Source of the DNA: Henricia sp. BOLD:AAB3569 | Lineage: Eukaryota; Echinodermata; Asteroidea; Spinulosida; Echinasteridae | DNA length: 64,000 bases | Assembly: GCA_037783545.1 (NCBI GenBank) | Contig: JBBELK010001000.1 | Span: forward strand, 744,001 to 808,000 | Direction: 5' to 3' | Shown here: positions 11,004 through 21,437 of the stretch, piece by piece | Layout of the letters: every line of letters begins with the position of its first letter | Position numbering within the stretch: the stretch's first letter is position 1 | Notes under the pieces: model-generated | The model's input: the letters and a program-made list of their open reading frames with translations, nothing else | Database searches by the model: none | What the model was told of the DNA's origin: nothing | Translations under genes and position numbers: made by a program

Positions 11004-13139
11004 ATATCAGTCAGTCCGCAGCGCACACAAAAGTGCTTCCTTTTATGTGCACAGTATGCACGCGTGACTTCAGCCAGTTGCAGTCTTGCATATTTAATGA
11101 GCTTGAACAGCCTGTCGAAAACCAAGGATTTCTCATTCATTTCTAGGGATCTGAACAATAAGAGTAGGATTTTCGGAAAGATGAGAAACATATCTGTCGT
11201 CGAGTATCACTATTTTATGTTTTTTTTTGTATTTTGAGTTGAGAAATATTCAAGAAAAAACACGTCAAAAAAGACGACAAAAGACACCCAAAACATCGGC
11301 AAATATCTCCCTTTGTCACTACTTGCAGCAGTCCATGTTTACCTTTTATACAAAGAATATGTAATATTCTACCCATAAATAATGAAAATTGTACGTACTT
11401 TTGTCTAGTCCAGTCAGTAAACAGCGAAATCCAACGGCATTCCCCAAAAACACAAACCCAAAATTACCGCCGTGGCACCGCATAGTTTCCTGTAGTCCGA
11501 TTGGCTAACGATGACGTCATTGCTAGTTCCAGATTAGACTGGTTTCAAGTCCACCAATGTTTTCGTGGGTTGTACCATGGAGCTAGTTATTGAATGCATG
11601 TATAGGTCTACCTTGATTTCCTTTTCTCCTCTTCGAACAGTATAGTTAAGCCCCCATAAATCGAGTTAAATTCAAACCGGTGTAAAAATTCTCAAAGCAT
11701 AGCCAAGTGTGTATTTAATCTTAGTTTTGATCATTTTTCCTAAAAATCACTTACCTAGGATCTGAAGCTTTTTTTAATGTTTACACAAGATTGAAGTAAT
11801 TTCCTAATCTTCTGGTTCCTTGTTCTATGCCTCCATCTGCCCAAATAAATTTTAAACAGTAATCAGTCCAGTTGGGAAAAGGATTATATGACACAGGAAA
11901 CATGACAGATTGTTAACGGTTCTTTTTAATTTATTCAATGTCACACATCTTTGGATACTACACAGCAACTGATAAATAAATCTGTTAAAACAACTACATG
12001 ACTTATGATTGACATATGGTGGATTTCAAAACCGTTATTATTGCCAAAAATGTAACCATAATGAAAAACCACGAGCGGAATAGTCACAACAGGTTCTGTT
12101 GTTGCAGAGAGTGTATAATTACATAAATATTATAAAACGTTTTTTAAAACTTGATAACTGCCACACATGTAAACACTGTCTGAATAGAGTTGCTAAAGTA
12201 TACTGGATCAACTGTAAAAGACAAATACATGTATGACGATACAAAATATATGGTTCATTGCTTGTACATGTATTTCAAGCTGCACAGATCCCAAAAATAA
12301 AATATAGGTTGTATCTCTCATCAGCTGGTTTAAAATTATATACAGGTACATGTACATCTAAACTCTAGGTGGGACTTGCACTAACATGCATAACAAACAT
12401 GAAGTACAAGTTATTAATATCAGTTGACAATTTTGACATACATTGTAATTAAAATAGCACACTGGTACAAACCCTGCAAATAAAAATCTTGCATAAATAC
12501 ACACACTGCCACATTTCTTTATAGGATAAGTACTGCAACTTAATTAACGGTAAATGTATGTTTTTATGTTTCTTGGCAGAATGCTTGACACTATGTCAAA
12601 AGACAAGTGAGTGAGTTAGAACATGGTTAGAATAACTAAAATTACCAGGGATAATTGCCGGAGTCTCTGTGAAGTTGTCAGGAGATGACTGTGTCTCAGA
12701 TAAACTTTGCCATTGTGCTTCTGATGCTGCATACTAGTACATGTACATATACAGGTCCCCATGATGACCACTGCAGTAATTTAAAATAGTTTAAACAAAA
12801 TTAGTGAGCACTAATAATAACATCAAGTGGAGGGGAAGGGGGTGTTGTGCCGTGCAGGTTTAACCCACATTTTGAGTGGGGAAAATTTAACATTTCCTGA
12901 GGAAACACTTAAAAAATCGCAGTGGCTATATATAGTTACAGTAACCATAACGCGTTAAGAAATGCATATAGTTACGGTATTGCAACTGCGTAAATCACTG
13001 CATCGATGATATCAGGTGGCGAGTCGGTCAGGGGGCGAGTTGGAAAGGGTACATAAGGTGGCGACTTGACATGATTCCAACTTAATAGGCATACCTTAAG
13101 AAAAACATAAGTGGGATAAACAAATTTAAGATTTCTTTT
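11004..13139. other. Intergenic, no recognised gene
   Basis: AT-rich, with TACATGTA words and the phrase TTTGTCTAGTCCAGTCAG near 11400, which recurs near 13520. No frame or splice pattern I can support. Confidence 0.45.
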
Positions 13140-13310
13140 AAATTGTGTGAAGAAAGACTTAACAATTTGTCAGCCTGGCTCGTATGTTTTGCACTCAAGA
13201 TCAAGCCATGATCGACTCCCCAAATTTCCCTCAACTTTGAAGTCGAGTCGGTCAACGGACGAGTTGGTCCAACGGACGAGTTGGTCCAACGGTCGAGTTG
13301 ACTGTCATGA
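13140..13310. repeat. Dispersed repeat fragment and short tandem
   Basis: 13175-13220 resembles the TATGTTTTGCAC / CCATGATC blocks at 7930 and 10345. At 13242-13300 three units of about 17-18 bp built on GGACGAGTTGGTCCAAC stand in tandem. Confidence 0.55.
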
Positions 13311-13852
13311 ATGTGTTTAGGCGCATTTCTACAATGTCTGCGTGCACACACGTACGTACGTGTGCAGCCACAGTAACATCGCACTGCTAAAAGGGTGAAA
13401 TCTCGCGGTAAAATCGTAGCGCAAAAACCATTGAAAAAACTCTTTCAGCAAGCCACATGGCACGTTAAACGAAAGCACTTGTCTTCATCTATCGGAAAAA
13501 CGCTATTGTTTTCCAAAGTTTTGTCTAGTCCAGTCAGGAATCACAAACCAATTGACCCCCTCAAAATCCACGATACGACCCATCACTTCAGATTTACACA
13601 ATTACCAACTAAACAATGACCCAAATTGTGACAAAATATACATCAATCGAAAGAGGAAGAATTATTCTACAAACTTACCCCGCCATCTTGGCCACCAACT
13701 ACCCGTTAAAAACGGTTGCGAGCAACGAAATAAGGCCAACGAAATCTCGCGAACATCCCGGACTTTCTCGCGGTGCGTTCACGCCAATGAGCTGCGCAGA
13801 TAAAATTGGGTATTTGACCTCATTATCGGGTGCGCTGCGGACTGACTGATAT

Positions 13853-14157
13853 AGGCGGATTCACACTATCGCGGAAAAATCACACTTTCGCGCTGCGCTC
13901 ACCGCATTGCATGAGCTCCCAATCGCCGATTATTCCAAAATAGAAAATTCCACTCTGGTAACTTGGGGCTTCTCTGATACCTCATTGGCTGCGCGTTGGA
14001 AAGGTCAGCGCACCGCGGTCAAAGTTCAACAGATTTGAACTTTGACCCAGCTCAAAACTTTTGCGCGTCGCGATAGGCCGCGCACAAGCGGCAAACCAGT
14101 TTGTGTACAAACCAATGGAACAGTGTGATTTTTCCGCGATAGTGTGAACTCCCCTTA
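13853..14157 (+). mobile_element. MITE family M4, copy 1 (about 305 bp)
   Basis: Termini CACACTATCGCGGAAAAATC and TTTTTCCGCGATAGTGTG are inverted. It sits directly against an inverted copy (14158-14463), and a third copy lies at 19835-20140. The internal block TTCAACAGATTTGAACTTTG is itself palindromic. No coding frame. Confidence 0.88.
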
Positions 14158-14463
14158 AGGCGCGTTCACACTATCGCGGAAAAATCACACTGTTCCATTG
14201 GTTTGTACACAAACTGGTTTGCCGCTTGTGCGCGGCCTATCGCGATCCGCAAAACGTTTTCAGCTGGGTCAAAGTTCAAATTTGTTGAACTTTGACCGCG
14301 GTGCGCTGACCTTTCCAACGCGCAGCCAGTGAGGTATCAGAGAAGCCCCAAGTTACCAGAGTGGAATTTTCTATTTTGGAATAATCGGCGATTAGGAACT
14401 CATGCAATGCGGTGAGCGCAGCGCGAAAGTGTGAATTTTCCGCGATAGTGTGAACGCCCCTTT
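14158..14463 (-). mobile_element. MITE family M4, copy 2, head-to-head with copy 1
   Basis: Inverted relative to 13853-14157 and sharing its termini; together they form a palindrome of about 610 bp. The ORFs here are artefacts of the repeat. Confidence 0.88.
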
Positions 14464-14625
14464 AACCTCAACACACTCTTCCCTTTTGTTAACGCACCAA
14501 TTCCCCATAAAAACTGAAAGGAATTCCTTGGAAATTTCTTGGATGTTTGAGACACAATAGGGGAACAATGGTAGGGGGAAGTCCGTTTGCCACATATCGT
14601 GCTGCATATGAGGCTGATGATAATC
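14464..14625 (-). mobile_element. Fragment of family M5
   Basis: Contains AACACACTCTTCCCTTTTGT, CAATTCCCCATAAAAACTGA and TTGCCACATATCGTGCTG, all found inverted in the nested element at 52810-53004. Lies just upstream of the ISG12-like gene. Confidence 0.7.
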
Positions 14626-14830
14626 TGTCTCCCCATAGCTCCATGGTCTCCCCACCAAATGTCTCCAAAGTTTCCCAAGTAGCACGAGCTAACAACCTGA
14701 ACCCCGCGTACCAGGTCGAGTGTCACACGTTGCAGATCGAAACATCTGTCGTGTCAAAGGCGATCATCTACTGACATTTAGTTGTAGGCCTACTCCGTAA
14801 ACATTAAATCTTTTTGTTTGCTGCAGATTC

Positions 14831-14965
14831 ATGATGTGGTGGTTTACAGAGAAATCCCGGAGAATCGTCGTCGTTGTTGATGATGATGTGCTATCTCATA
14901 AACACGGTGGTAGTGCCTTAAACTTCGTGCAGGACGTCAATGCTCTTCCAGACGGTCGAATTGAG
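14831..14965 (+). CDS. ISG12-like gene, exon 1 (coding)
   Basis: 45 codons starting ATGATGTGGTGG, ending ATTGAG|GTACGT. It encodes RRIVVVVDDDVLSHKHGG and DVNALPDGRIE, with strand-like hydrophobic stretches. A CTGCAG acceptor precedes it by 4 nt, so translation could also enter from an upstream exon. Confidence 0.75.
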
Positions 14966-17900
14966 GTACGTGTACATATGAGTCTGTCCACAGTGGGGTA
15001 CATTTGAAAAATAAGTCAATAATTCCTTTCAGATGTCTTTAGTTTATCTCAGAATTAAAGAAATTTCCTTGTTTTGTTCTCAGGAGATAACTTTTGCCCC
15101 AAAAGGTAAGAAATTGCTGCCACAACATACATTTTTGAAAATCACGGCAAGTGTACAAATTTTCCTATTACGCATGTAACGTGGACAGACAATTTTGTGA
15201 CATTTTTTTCCGTCTTTGTTACACGCGTAATAGGAAAATTTGTGCACGAGGTTTTCACAAATGTATGTTGTAGGACTATTTTTCTTACTCCTTGGTGAAA
15301 AAGTTATTTCCTCAGTTTAGCTTGATAATTTAAAGATAAAATTAAGACATTTGAAGTGAACTGGGACCTAAGATCTTGAATGTTACAGAAATGTACCCCA
15401 TTACTGTGGACAGACCCATGTCTATTACTATAGTATGGGCCTATACATATATATTTAAAAGAGCGTGTTCACATTTAAAAAATAAAAAGGAATTTCGTTC
15501 TAACCTAACAACTATACAAAATACTGCCCCAACTATCAATGGGAAACAGGAAAATTGCAATCTCCGATTTGGATGTGGAAGCAAAAAGATCACTGTAATC
15601 ACTGCACTGGGCCGGCTGCATTATGTAATTGGATTAATTACAAAACAGAGGTTTTCTGATATCCTTGAAAATAGAGATCGGGAGCGCGAAGTTTCAATAG
15701 TAATGAGAAAAATATGACAAATGATATGGTATCGAAGACTCAACACCCATTGGGAAAATAAGGAAAATGTAGTGCAGGTAGGCCTATATCAAAGTAAAAT
15801 TGTACCACTTTGTCCATTGATTTCGTAGGTACGCTTGGATGATGGCAGCACTTTAATTCTAGCGATTGGAGAGTTTAACCGCATGGAGGGTACCTTGACG
15901 CACACTTTGAACACGGAGCTAAATGCACAGCAATTTGTGAAGCTGCTTCTGGTAGAGTTTGCCAAATTCCTGCCGGAACAAGGTAAAAGCAAGTCAAGTC
16001 GCTTATGTTTATCTGAGGCTGACTCAGAAATACGATCAAGAAAAATGTAGCAATATTTTGTTTGTAGGACTAGGCCACGAGCTATTGTGTGTGCGCCATT
16101 GTTCCGTATTTATTAAATGCTTTAAAATGTATTCTTTTACTCTATTTTTTCTAGGCGCCCTTGTGAAACACGATGGAACCATTTCCATCTTCCATTTATT
16201 TTTCGGCAAAATGGTTGATAAAAATATTGGGACATTGCAAAATGCAAAATCTTGTTTACGAGCGGGGCTGATTGGTGTCGGACCAATTGGCAATGTGGGG
16301 AAAACATATGGAACTGTCTAGCGTTTAGCTGCATATGGCCAACTCTGACATTTTTTGTGATGTATTACGTTTTGTTTTGTCAACTGATTAGACCTTCTAT
16401 GCTGCTGCGCTATGTGCGTTGCGTTTATAAGGTGTGTAAACATAAAGGGCAAAGTCTGAAATTAACTGCAGATATGAATTAATGTGTATTGATAAATTAC
16501 CAATTAGGCTACAATAATGTAAAAGTTTGACTTATTTTTCAAATAGGCCCATTAGCGTGGAAAAACCCACATGTGAAAGGTACATCAGACCCCAAAACAT
16601 ACAAAAAAGGCTCTCTCCCAAGGCAAGTCTCCAGTCAAGTGCCAAAATAATGTGATTCGAGGGAGAATGTTTTTTTCAGCGTTCAGACTTTTTAAGAACT
16701 GTTTCCTTCTTTATATATGTTCTCATCAACAGAAAATGGAAATAAAAAGGATTCCAGTTCAGAGGATTCTAGTTCAGGTACAGAGAAATCTGGTAAGGTT
16801 TCGGGTTTTGTTCGGTTTCTCTTTGTCAGGGTATCATACTTGGAGAAGCAGCGCTGTCGTCTGCGGTGTCAAGTATTTGATAATAATTTCTTACCAATAG
16901 ACCTATGACATAATGACGTCACGCAATGTTTACCGCGGTGCATTATGGGTGAAAAGTGGGACAAAATCTCTGCATCTCTAGTTTGCGTGCGTTGTATGGA
17001 TAGCGCCTAGCGTATTATAGTCTATAGTCAATTTACGATTTGACCTAAAACTAATTGCAATAAAAATCATTCTAAAATGAATCTATGCCGCAACATTCAA
17101 ATAAACAACATATTAAAAATCTAATTGTTTCTTTTGAGTGGAAAGGTGTTTTTGAAGCAGTTTTTGAAGACAAACATTAAGAATTAAAATTTAGTCTGGT
17201 AACGTTCCTCAATCTGTATGTTTCGTCATAGTGGATGCGTAGTAATACGACCACTTGCGAGCAGACGACGGCGTCTCAGAAACTAGTCTGGTAACGTACT
17301 CCAACTATACATGTTTCGCGATTGTGGGTGCATGGTAATCACGACCACTTGCGAGCAGACGGCAGTGTCCAAATCGGGTGCTCGCTTAAGAAAAACGTTT
17401 CAGGTCCATTAAACCAAGTCATTACAAGATGGTTTGGTGTTTGGTCAAAGAGAAGATAATGTACATCCTCTAAATAGTGCCCACTGCCCACTTATTATTG
17501 TACGTTCAGATGTCATAAAACATGCTTAAAGGCACCATTGCATTTGGCGATTTAGTGTGATACAAAAGCGTCCCGAACCAGATGCAAGATTTGAAGTGGG
17601 CTATTACACAAGTATGCCTCCCATGGACGTGTCGTCTGCCTAAAGGGAGGGTTCACAAAGTGAACTGATCTTTGAGAAGGTTCACTCTTGAAAACGCATC
17701 AAGGGACTAAAAACCAACGGACCGGGGATGACGTACGTCAGTTTCACGTACGTGTGACGGACAAAGTATAAGTGGAGCGTGATACCCAGCTCATTTTATG
17801 GTCTAAAATGTTTGTGGACGATGCTTAATTGTTTGATCTATCTGATTTAGGCCGATGGAAACGCAATTTGCTGTTTGGAGCTCTAGCAGCACCAGTAGCT

Positions 17901-18236
17901 ATCGTGGGAGTGACCGTTGCTCTACCATTCATCGGGTTCGGTGCCGGAGGAATAGCCGCTGGGTCGTATGCAGCTGGTATGATGTCATCCGCGGCCATCG
18001 CCAACGGCGGTGCAGTGGGGGCCGGGAGTGCAGTGGCTGTTTTGCAGTCAGTTGGCGCGGCCGGATTGGGTCTGGCGGGTGGCGCCGCCGTGGGTGGTGC
18101 TGGGGCAGCGACCGGGATAGCCGCGTCGGCCGTTGTAGGTGCCGTCCAGGACACATTTAAGAAAAAGGATGATGATAATGATGATGATAAACCTGACAAA
18201 GATTCTAAACCTGACAAAGATTTTAAAAAACCTTAA
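14831..18236 (+). CDS. ISG12/IFI6-IFI27-like protein with extra N-terminal module (4 exons)
   Basis: The exons join at 14831-14965, 15829-15982, 16733-16792 and 17851-18236 (735 nt, 244 residues plus stop), with phases 0, 1, 1. The last exon carries the interferon-stimulated ISG12 (Ifi-6-16) domain at about residues 123-217: a glycine/alanine-rich hydrophobic run with GFGAGGIAAGSYAAGMMSSA, AAIANGG and AVLQSVGAAGLG, the core signature of the family. Vertebrate members are small membrane proteins of mitochondria or ER linked to interferon response and apoptosis. Here the domain follows about 96 residues I do not recognise, then a Ser/Asp-rich linker (97-116), and ends in a Lys/Asp tail (218-244). 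The start ATG lies 4 nt after a possible acceptor (CTGCAG at 14821-14826), so a 5' non-coding or coding exon may exist upstream. No signal peptide is visible. The family call is secure; the function of this long version is not known to me. Confidence 0.85.
14979..15419. mobile_element. MITE family M6 inside intron 1
   Basis: Inverted termini TGAGTCTGTCCACAGTGGGG and CCCCATTACTGTGGACAGAC enclose 441 bp with a second internal symmetry: AAATTTTCCTATTACGC and GCGTAATAGGAAAATTTG. An inverted sister copy lies at 36404-36843. It starts only 14 bp after the exon 1 donor. Confidence 0.9.
15421..15765 (-). mobile_element. M1 repeat copy inside intron 1
   Basis: Contains TTTGGATGTGGAAGCAAAAA, GATATCCTTGAAAA and ATGATATGGTATCG in the same order as the 665-1104 copy. 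It abuts the M6 element, so intron 1 is almost entirely mobile-element sequence. Confidence 0.7.
15829..15982 (+). CDS. ISG12-like gene, exon 2
   Basis: Acceptor TGATTTCGTAG, donor GAACAAG|GTAAAAG; 154 nt, leaving phase 1. Encodes VRLDDGSTLILAIGEFNRME, then THTLNTELNAQQFVKLLLVE and FAKFLPEQ. It continues the unrecognised N-terminal module; the second half looks helical. Confidence 0.8.
16155..16321 (+). CDS. Possible alternative 3' exon of the ISG12-like gene
   Basis: A strong acceptor (TTTTTTCTAG) is followed by a frame that continues exon 2 in the right phase for about 55 codons (GALVKHDGTISIFHLFFGKM ... VGKTYGTV) and then stops at TAG. If used, the product keeps the N-terminal module but lacks the ISG12 domain. 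No in-phase donor inside it is convincing. It could also be chance, since only the acceptor and the open frame support it. Confidence 0.35.
16733..16792 (+). CDS. ISG12-like gene, exon 3 (linker)
   Basis: Acceptor CTCATCAACAG, donor AAATCTG|GTAAGG; 60 nt, phase 1 in and 1 out, so it could be skipped without breaking the frame. Encodes the polar linker NGNKKDSSSEDSSSGTEKS. Confidence 0.75.
17192..17372 (+). repeat. Tandem duplication in intron 3
   Basis: Two diverged units of about 92 bp start at 17192 and 17284. Both hold TAGTCTGGTAACGT, ATGTTTCG, and CGACCACTTGCGAGCAGACG. Confidence 0.9.
17851..18236 (+). CDS. ISG12-like gene, exon 4: ISG12 domain and charged tail
   Basis: Acceptor TCTGATTTAG; 386 nt to TAA. 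After GRWKRNLLFGALAAPVAIVG comes the Gly/Ala-rich membrane-type domain, then QDTFKKKDDDNDDDKPDKDS and a second PDKD repeat. The exon is GC-richer than its surroundings because of the Gly/Ala codons. This is the diagnostic part of the gene. Confidence 0.92.
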
Positions 18237-18632
18237 ATCGAAACGTTTTATAGCTGGAAATGTTAAAGGTTTAGCAAGCCGACGGATACGCGTACACTTA
18301 AAAGGTACACACCGGCTTACTGTTTACGTAGTAAATTGTTGATGGTCCTTGTGAACAAAAGATCGTAAATAGTCGAGTTATACGCTTTTAACAGCCGTTC
18401 ACTATCGTGCGAGACTCACGACTTTGTCGGAAACGATTCGCTCTTCACTTGGCAGCTTTTTGTTTCGGATATCTCTCATTTTCTGCTGAAGATTTCACTG
18501 GACAGCCTGAACGACCGAATGGGTTTTTCCGTTTTCTGTATAGGAGCTGACATTCATGGTTTGGTCAATTACTCATACATGTAAATATTTTTTGGGGAAA
18601 AATCAGAGCTGAATTTGTTGCAGTACTTCAGG

Positions 18633-18672
18633 AATAAACTGTGTATCACACGGACATACGGCTGGAAATAAA
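18633..18672 (+). promoter_or_regulatory. Poly(A) signals of the ISG12-like gene
   Basis: Two AATAAA hexamers at 18633-18638 and 18667-18672, about 400 bp after the stop codon. Either would end a normal 3' UTR. Confidence 0.55.
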
Positions 18673-18954
18673 ACTAACTCCAAGGACGCGTGATTTATCG
18701 AAACCAGAATCTGGTTCAGATAAATCACGTGACCTCGATTATTTTGAAAAATGCTAAAAAACGGCAAAAATTTGGTGGTTTCTTTTCAGGTTCTCTTTGG
18801 TCTATTTCAGAACGACATTCAGAATCATGTGGGTCTATTTCGAGCCCAAAATAGCCAAACAAAGCCGGTTTGTCCCTTTAACGTTTACATGTATATAGGC
18901 CTAATATGTCGGCAACCATTTATTTTATTTTATTTATTCACCACATCCAACAGC

Positions 18955-19107
18955 AGAGGGACCGCCAATTACAGGAATGGGAGCAAGTGTGGTTGAGTGC
19001 CTTGCTCAAGGGTACAGGTGCCACAACCCGTCGCGGCCCGGAATCGAACCTACATTCTAGCACAGGAACTTAAGTTCGACGCACTAGACCGCTCGGCCAT
19101 AACACCC
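18955..19107 (-). mobile_element. tRNA-derived SINE (type S1)
   Basis: On the minus strand it has a tRNA head with A box TGGCCGAGCGGTCTAGTGC and B box GGTTCGATTCCGG, followed by CCTTGAGCAAGGCACTCAAC. The head resembles a class II (Leu/Ser) tRNA. A related copy is at 50985-51282. Confidence 0.75.
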
Positions 19108-19164
19108 CATACATATGTAGTGAATTCAACATCTGGTATGGAGCCTGATCACCATTGAAATGAA

Positions 19165-19400
19165 ACAACCAAACTTGGGATGAGAGAAAAATCGTAAGGG
19201 TCTTATTGTGGTTCGAACCCGAGACCTCCGATTCGCCGGGCAGACGCTACAGCTGATCTATGATGCACATGCAGTTGGTACCTGGTATGCTCCCTGTGCC
19301 TTATAGCTTAGCTAGTAGAGCATCTGTCCGGTGAGTCCGAGATCTCGGGTTCGAATCCCGATAAGGCCCTTACGATTTATCTCTCATCCCAAGTTTGGTT
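19165..19400. mobile_element. Palindromic element with two facing tRNA-like heads
   Basis: Outer arms AACTTGGGATGAGAGA and TCTCTCATCCCAAGTT are inverted. Inside, a minus-strand tRNA-like core (about 19200-19270) faces a plus-strand one (19300-19372). The plus core has a perfect 7-bp acceptor stem (GCCTTAT with ATAAGGC), T-arm TCGGGTTCGAATCCCGA and A box TTAGCTAGTAGAGC; its anticodon stem pairs badly. Related single or partial units lie at 42050-42205 and 62060-62250. Confidence 0.75.
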
Positions 19401-19517
19401 GATACATATGTAGTAGTATATCTGTGCGGTATATATCACAATCCCGAACGCTTTATTTATGCTTGTCAAATGAAGTCTATTCCTGACAGCGTAACCCCCA
19501 AACCCCCCGACAGCGTA

Positions 19518-19519
<2 letters not shown>

Positions 19520-19556
<37 letters not shown>
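19520..19556. repeat. Poly-C tract
   Basis: 37 C in a row. It creates meaningless proline or glycine frames on the two strands. Confidence 0.97.
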
Positions 19557-19558
<2 letters not shown>

Positions 19559-19834
19559 GCATAACCAGCCTCTCTATCAATGAAATAAATGATTTAACTT
19601 AAATTAATAAAACATAAACAAAATAACAATGTTCTTAATATCCGTACTAGATATCGGACACGAAAAACTGCAGAAACAAAATTTGCATTACATCCCGCCA
19701 AATTAAAAATTATCAATTCACTTTTTGTTCGGTAACTTTTCTTTGGTGATTTTTGGTGACCAATATTTCATTTTCCCAGAACACACAAATTGTATCTTTA
19801 AGCTTATTCAAATCTGGCATCTGATTCTGACACT

Positions 19835-20140
19835 TGCGGATACACACTATCGCGGAAAAATCACACTGTTCTATTGGTTTATACACAAACTGGTTTGCCG
19901 CTTGTGCGCGGCCTATCGCGACGCGCAAAACGTTTTGAGCTTGGTCAAAGTTCAAATTTGTTGAACTTTGACCGCGGTGCGCTGACGTTTCCAACGCGCA
20001 GCCAATGAGGTATCAGAGAAGCCCCAAGCTACCAGAGTGGAAATTTCTATTTTGGAATAATCGGCGATTGGGAGCTCATGCAATGCGGTGAGCGCAGCGC
20101 GAAAGTGTGATTTTTCCGCGATAGTGTGTATCCGCCTTTA
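19835..20140 (-). mobile_element. MITE family M4, copy 3
   Basis: Termini CACACTATCGCGGAAAAATC and TTTTTCCGCGATAGTGTG; same internal order as the copy at 14158. Confidence 0.88.
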
Positions 20141-20514
20141 ATCTCGCCCAAACACTAGCATGCTGACCTTTAAAGTGCTTTTACATATTGTTTGCTGTTA
20201 ATTCATTTGAATTCAAATAGTTATAGTAGAACGACATCTCAAAATAAAATGTTTTACTTTTTTTCTGCAACAAATAAAGCATATTTCTTCCTGTTTCAGA
20301 CGCCTTTGCCGTCCCGGAATAATTATTGATTAATGTTTACAGCCCCTGTTGCATTATTCACCCCTGCGTTGTTGTGCTGCGAATGTATGTTTGTGTTGGC
20401 GTGCGCGCGTTGTATGTGAAGGCGCGCGTGCGTGCTTACAAACTGGTGCGCGCGCGAACCTGATTGGCTCGCATTGTTAGATATTTAACGCGCACACTGT
20501 GTCGTACGATCATT

Positions 20515-21277
20515 CGCATTTTTGCTACCTGAGAGGCATCTTCCTTTCGCAAGGGTCTTTCCTGCATCTCGTACCTCGCTTGCCAAGAACCCTTGCTGCA
20601 TCGACTGGGTCTGAGCTGTATTGAGGAATATATATGAATATTGATTAGCCAGTGACAGTGATCGCAACTGACCAATCACGCGCAGCGCATGTTTCTCGTC
20701 ATCGCATGCAGTGCCGATAGGCCGATATACTAAAGCGCGACATTCAAAATGCATCATAGCTAGGGACGCTGTTGCCAACAGCAAGAGCCCAATCACGCGC
20801 CTCGCTCCGTTAAGGTGGTAGCGTTCCACTTTTACTAGGGGGTGGGTCCAATGTTTAAATAAACAGTCATTGTAAAGGCGTTTTTTAAATAGGCCTATCT
20901 TTATTCAGAGATCTGCGTTTAGCTTTTAGCGAAATATAGTAAGTCTTTCCTTCAGTTACGAACATTTATACTGCGTGCAAGATAAAATGATATACATCAT
21001 TGTACATGTATACATAAGAAGATCTCCCCACACAATTGTGGTAATTGCGGCTACGATGTCCGCGAGATAAAACAACACGCGAGATGATTGTTCGAAACGG
21101 CTCATTAAAAGGTCAAAAGATACAGTTCAAAAGATATCTTGTCTCTCATTGGTTGAACAGCCCTAGGCCTGTAAAACAGCTCAGACCCAGTCCGATTGCA
21201 GCAAGGGTTCTTGGCAAGCGAGGTACGAGTGCAGAAAGACCCCTTGCGAAAGGAAGATGCCTGAGAGGTAGCAAAAT
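20515..21277. mobile_element. Foldback element with arms of about 108 bp
   Basis: 20515-20622 (GCTACCTGAGAGGCATCTTC, CTTTCGCAAGGG) is inverted at 21170-21277 (AAAGGAAGATGCCTGAGAGG). The interior of about 550 bp has no gene. Confidence 0.8.
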
Positions 21278-21437
21278 AGACTACTAAAGTAAAAAACGTC
21301 ACCCTTTAGTGTGTTGCCATGGTTTTTGGGTCTACACTAAACCAGTGAACTGTTTACCTGCGCTATACCAATGGACGTTCCAGATTACCAGCTGAATGTT
21401 TAGACCCAAAAACCATGGCAACCGACGTCACACTTTA
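21278..21437. mobile_element. Foldback family M7, copy 1
   Basis: The ends GACTACTAAAG and CACTTTAG, with inverted TTGCCATGGTTTTTGGGTCT and AGACCCAAAAACCATGGCAA arms around CCAGTGAACTGTTTACC. Other copies lie at 24113-24312 and 31118-31291. It sits between a foldback element and the M2 copy with no gap. Confidence 0.85.

Noticed and set aside
14500..14520. Interferon-type response element (AAAACTGAAAGG) upstream of the ISG12-like gene
   Set aside because: One loose match inside a mobile-element fragment; invertebrates lack a clear interferon/ISRE system, so it is not evidence.
14392..14774. Several overlapping open frames upstream of the ISG12-like gene
   Set aside because: They cross the M4 and M5 mobile elements and have no family resemblance or splice support.
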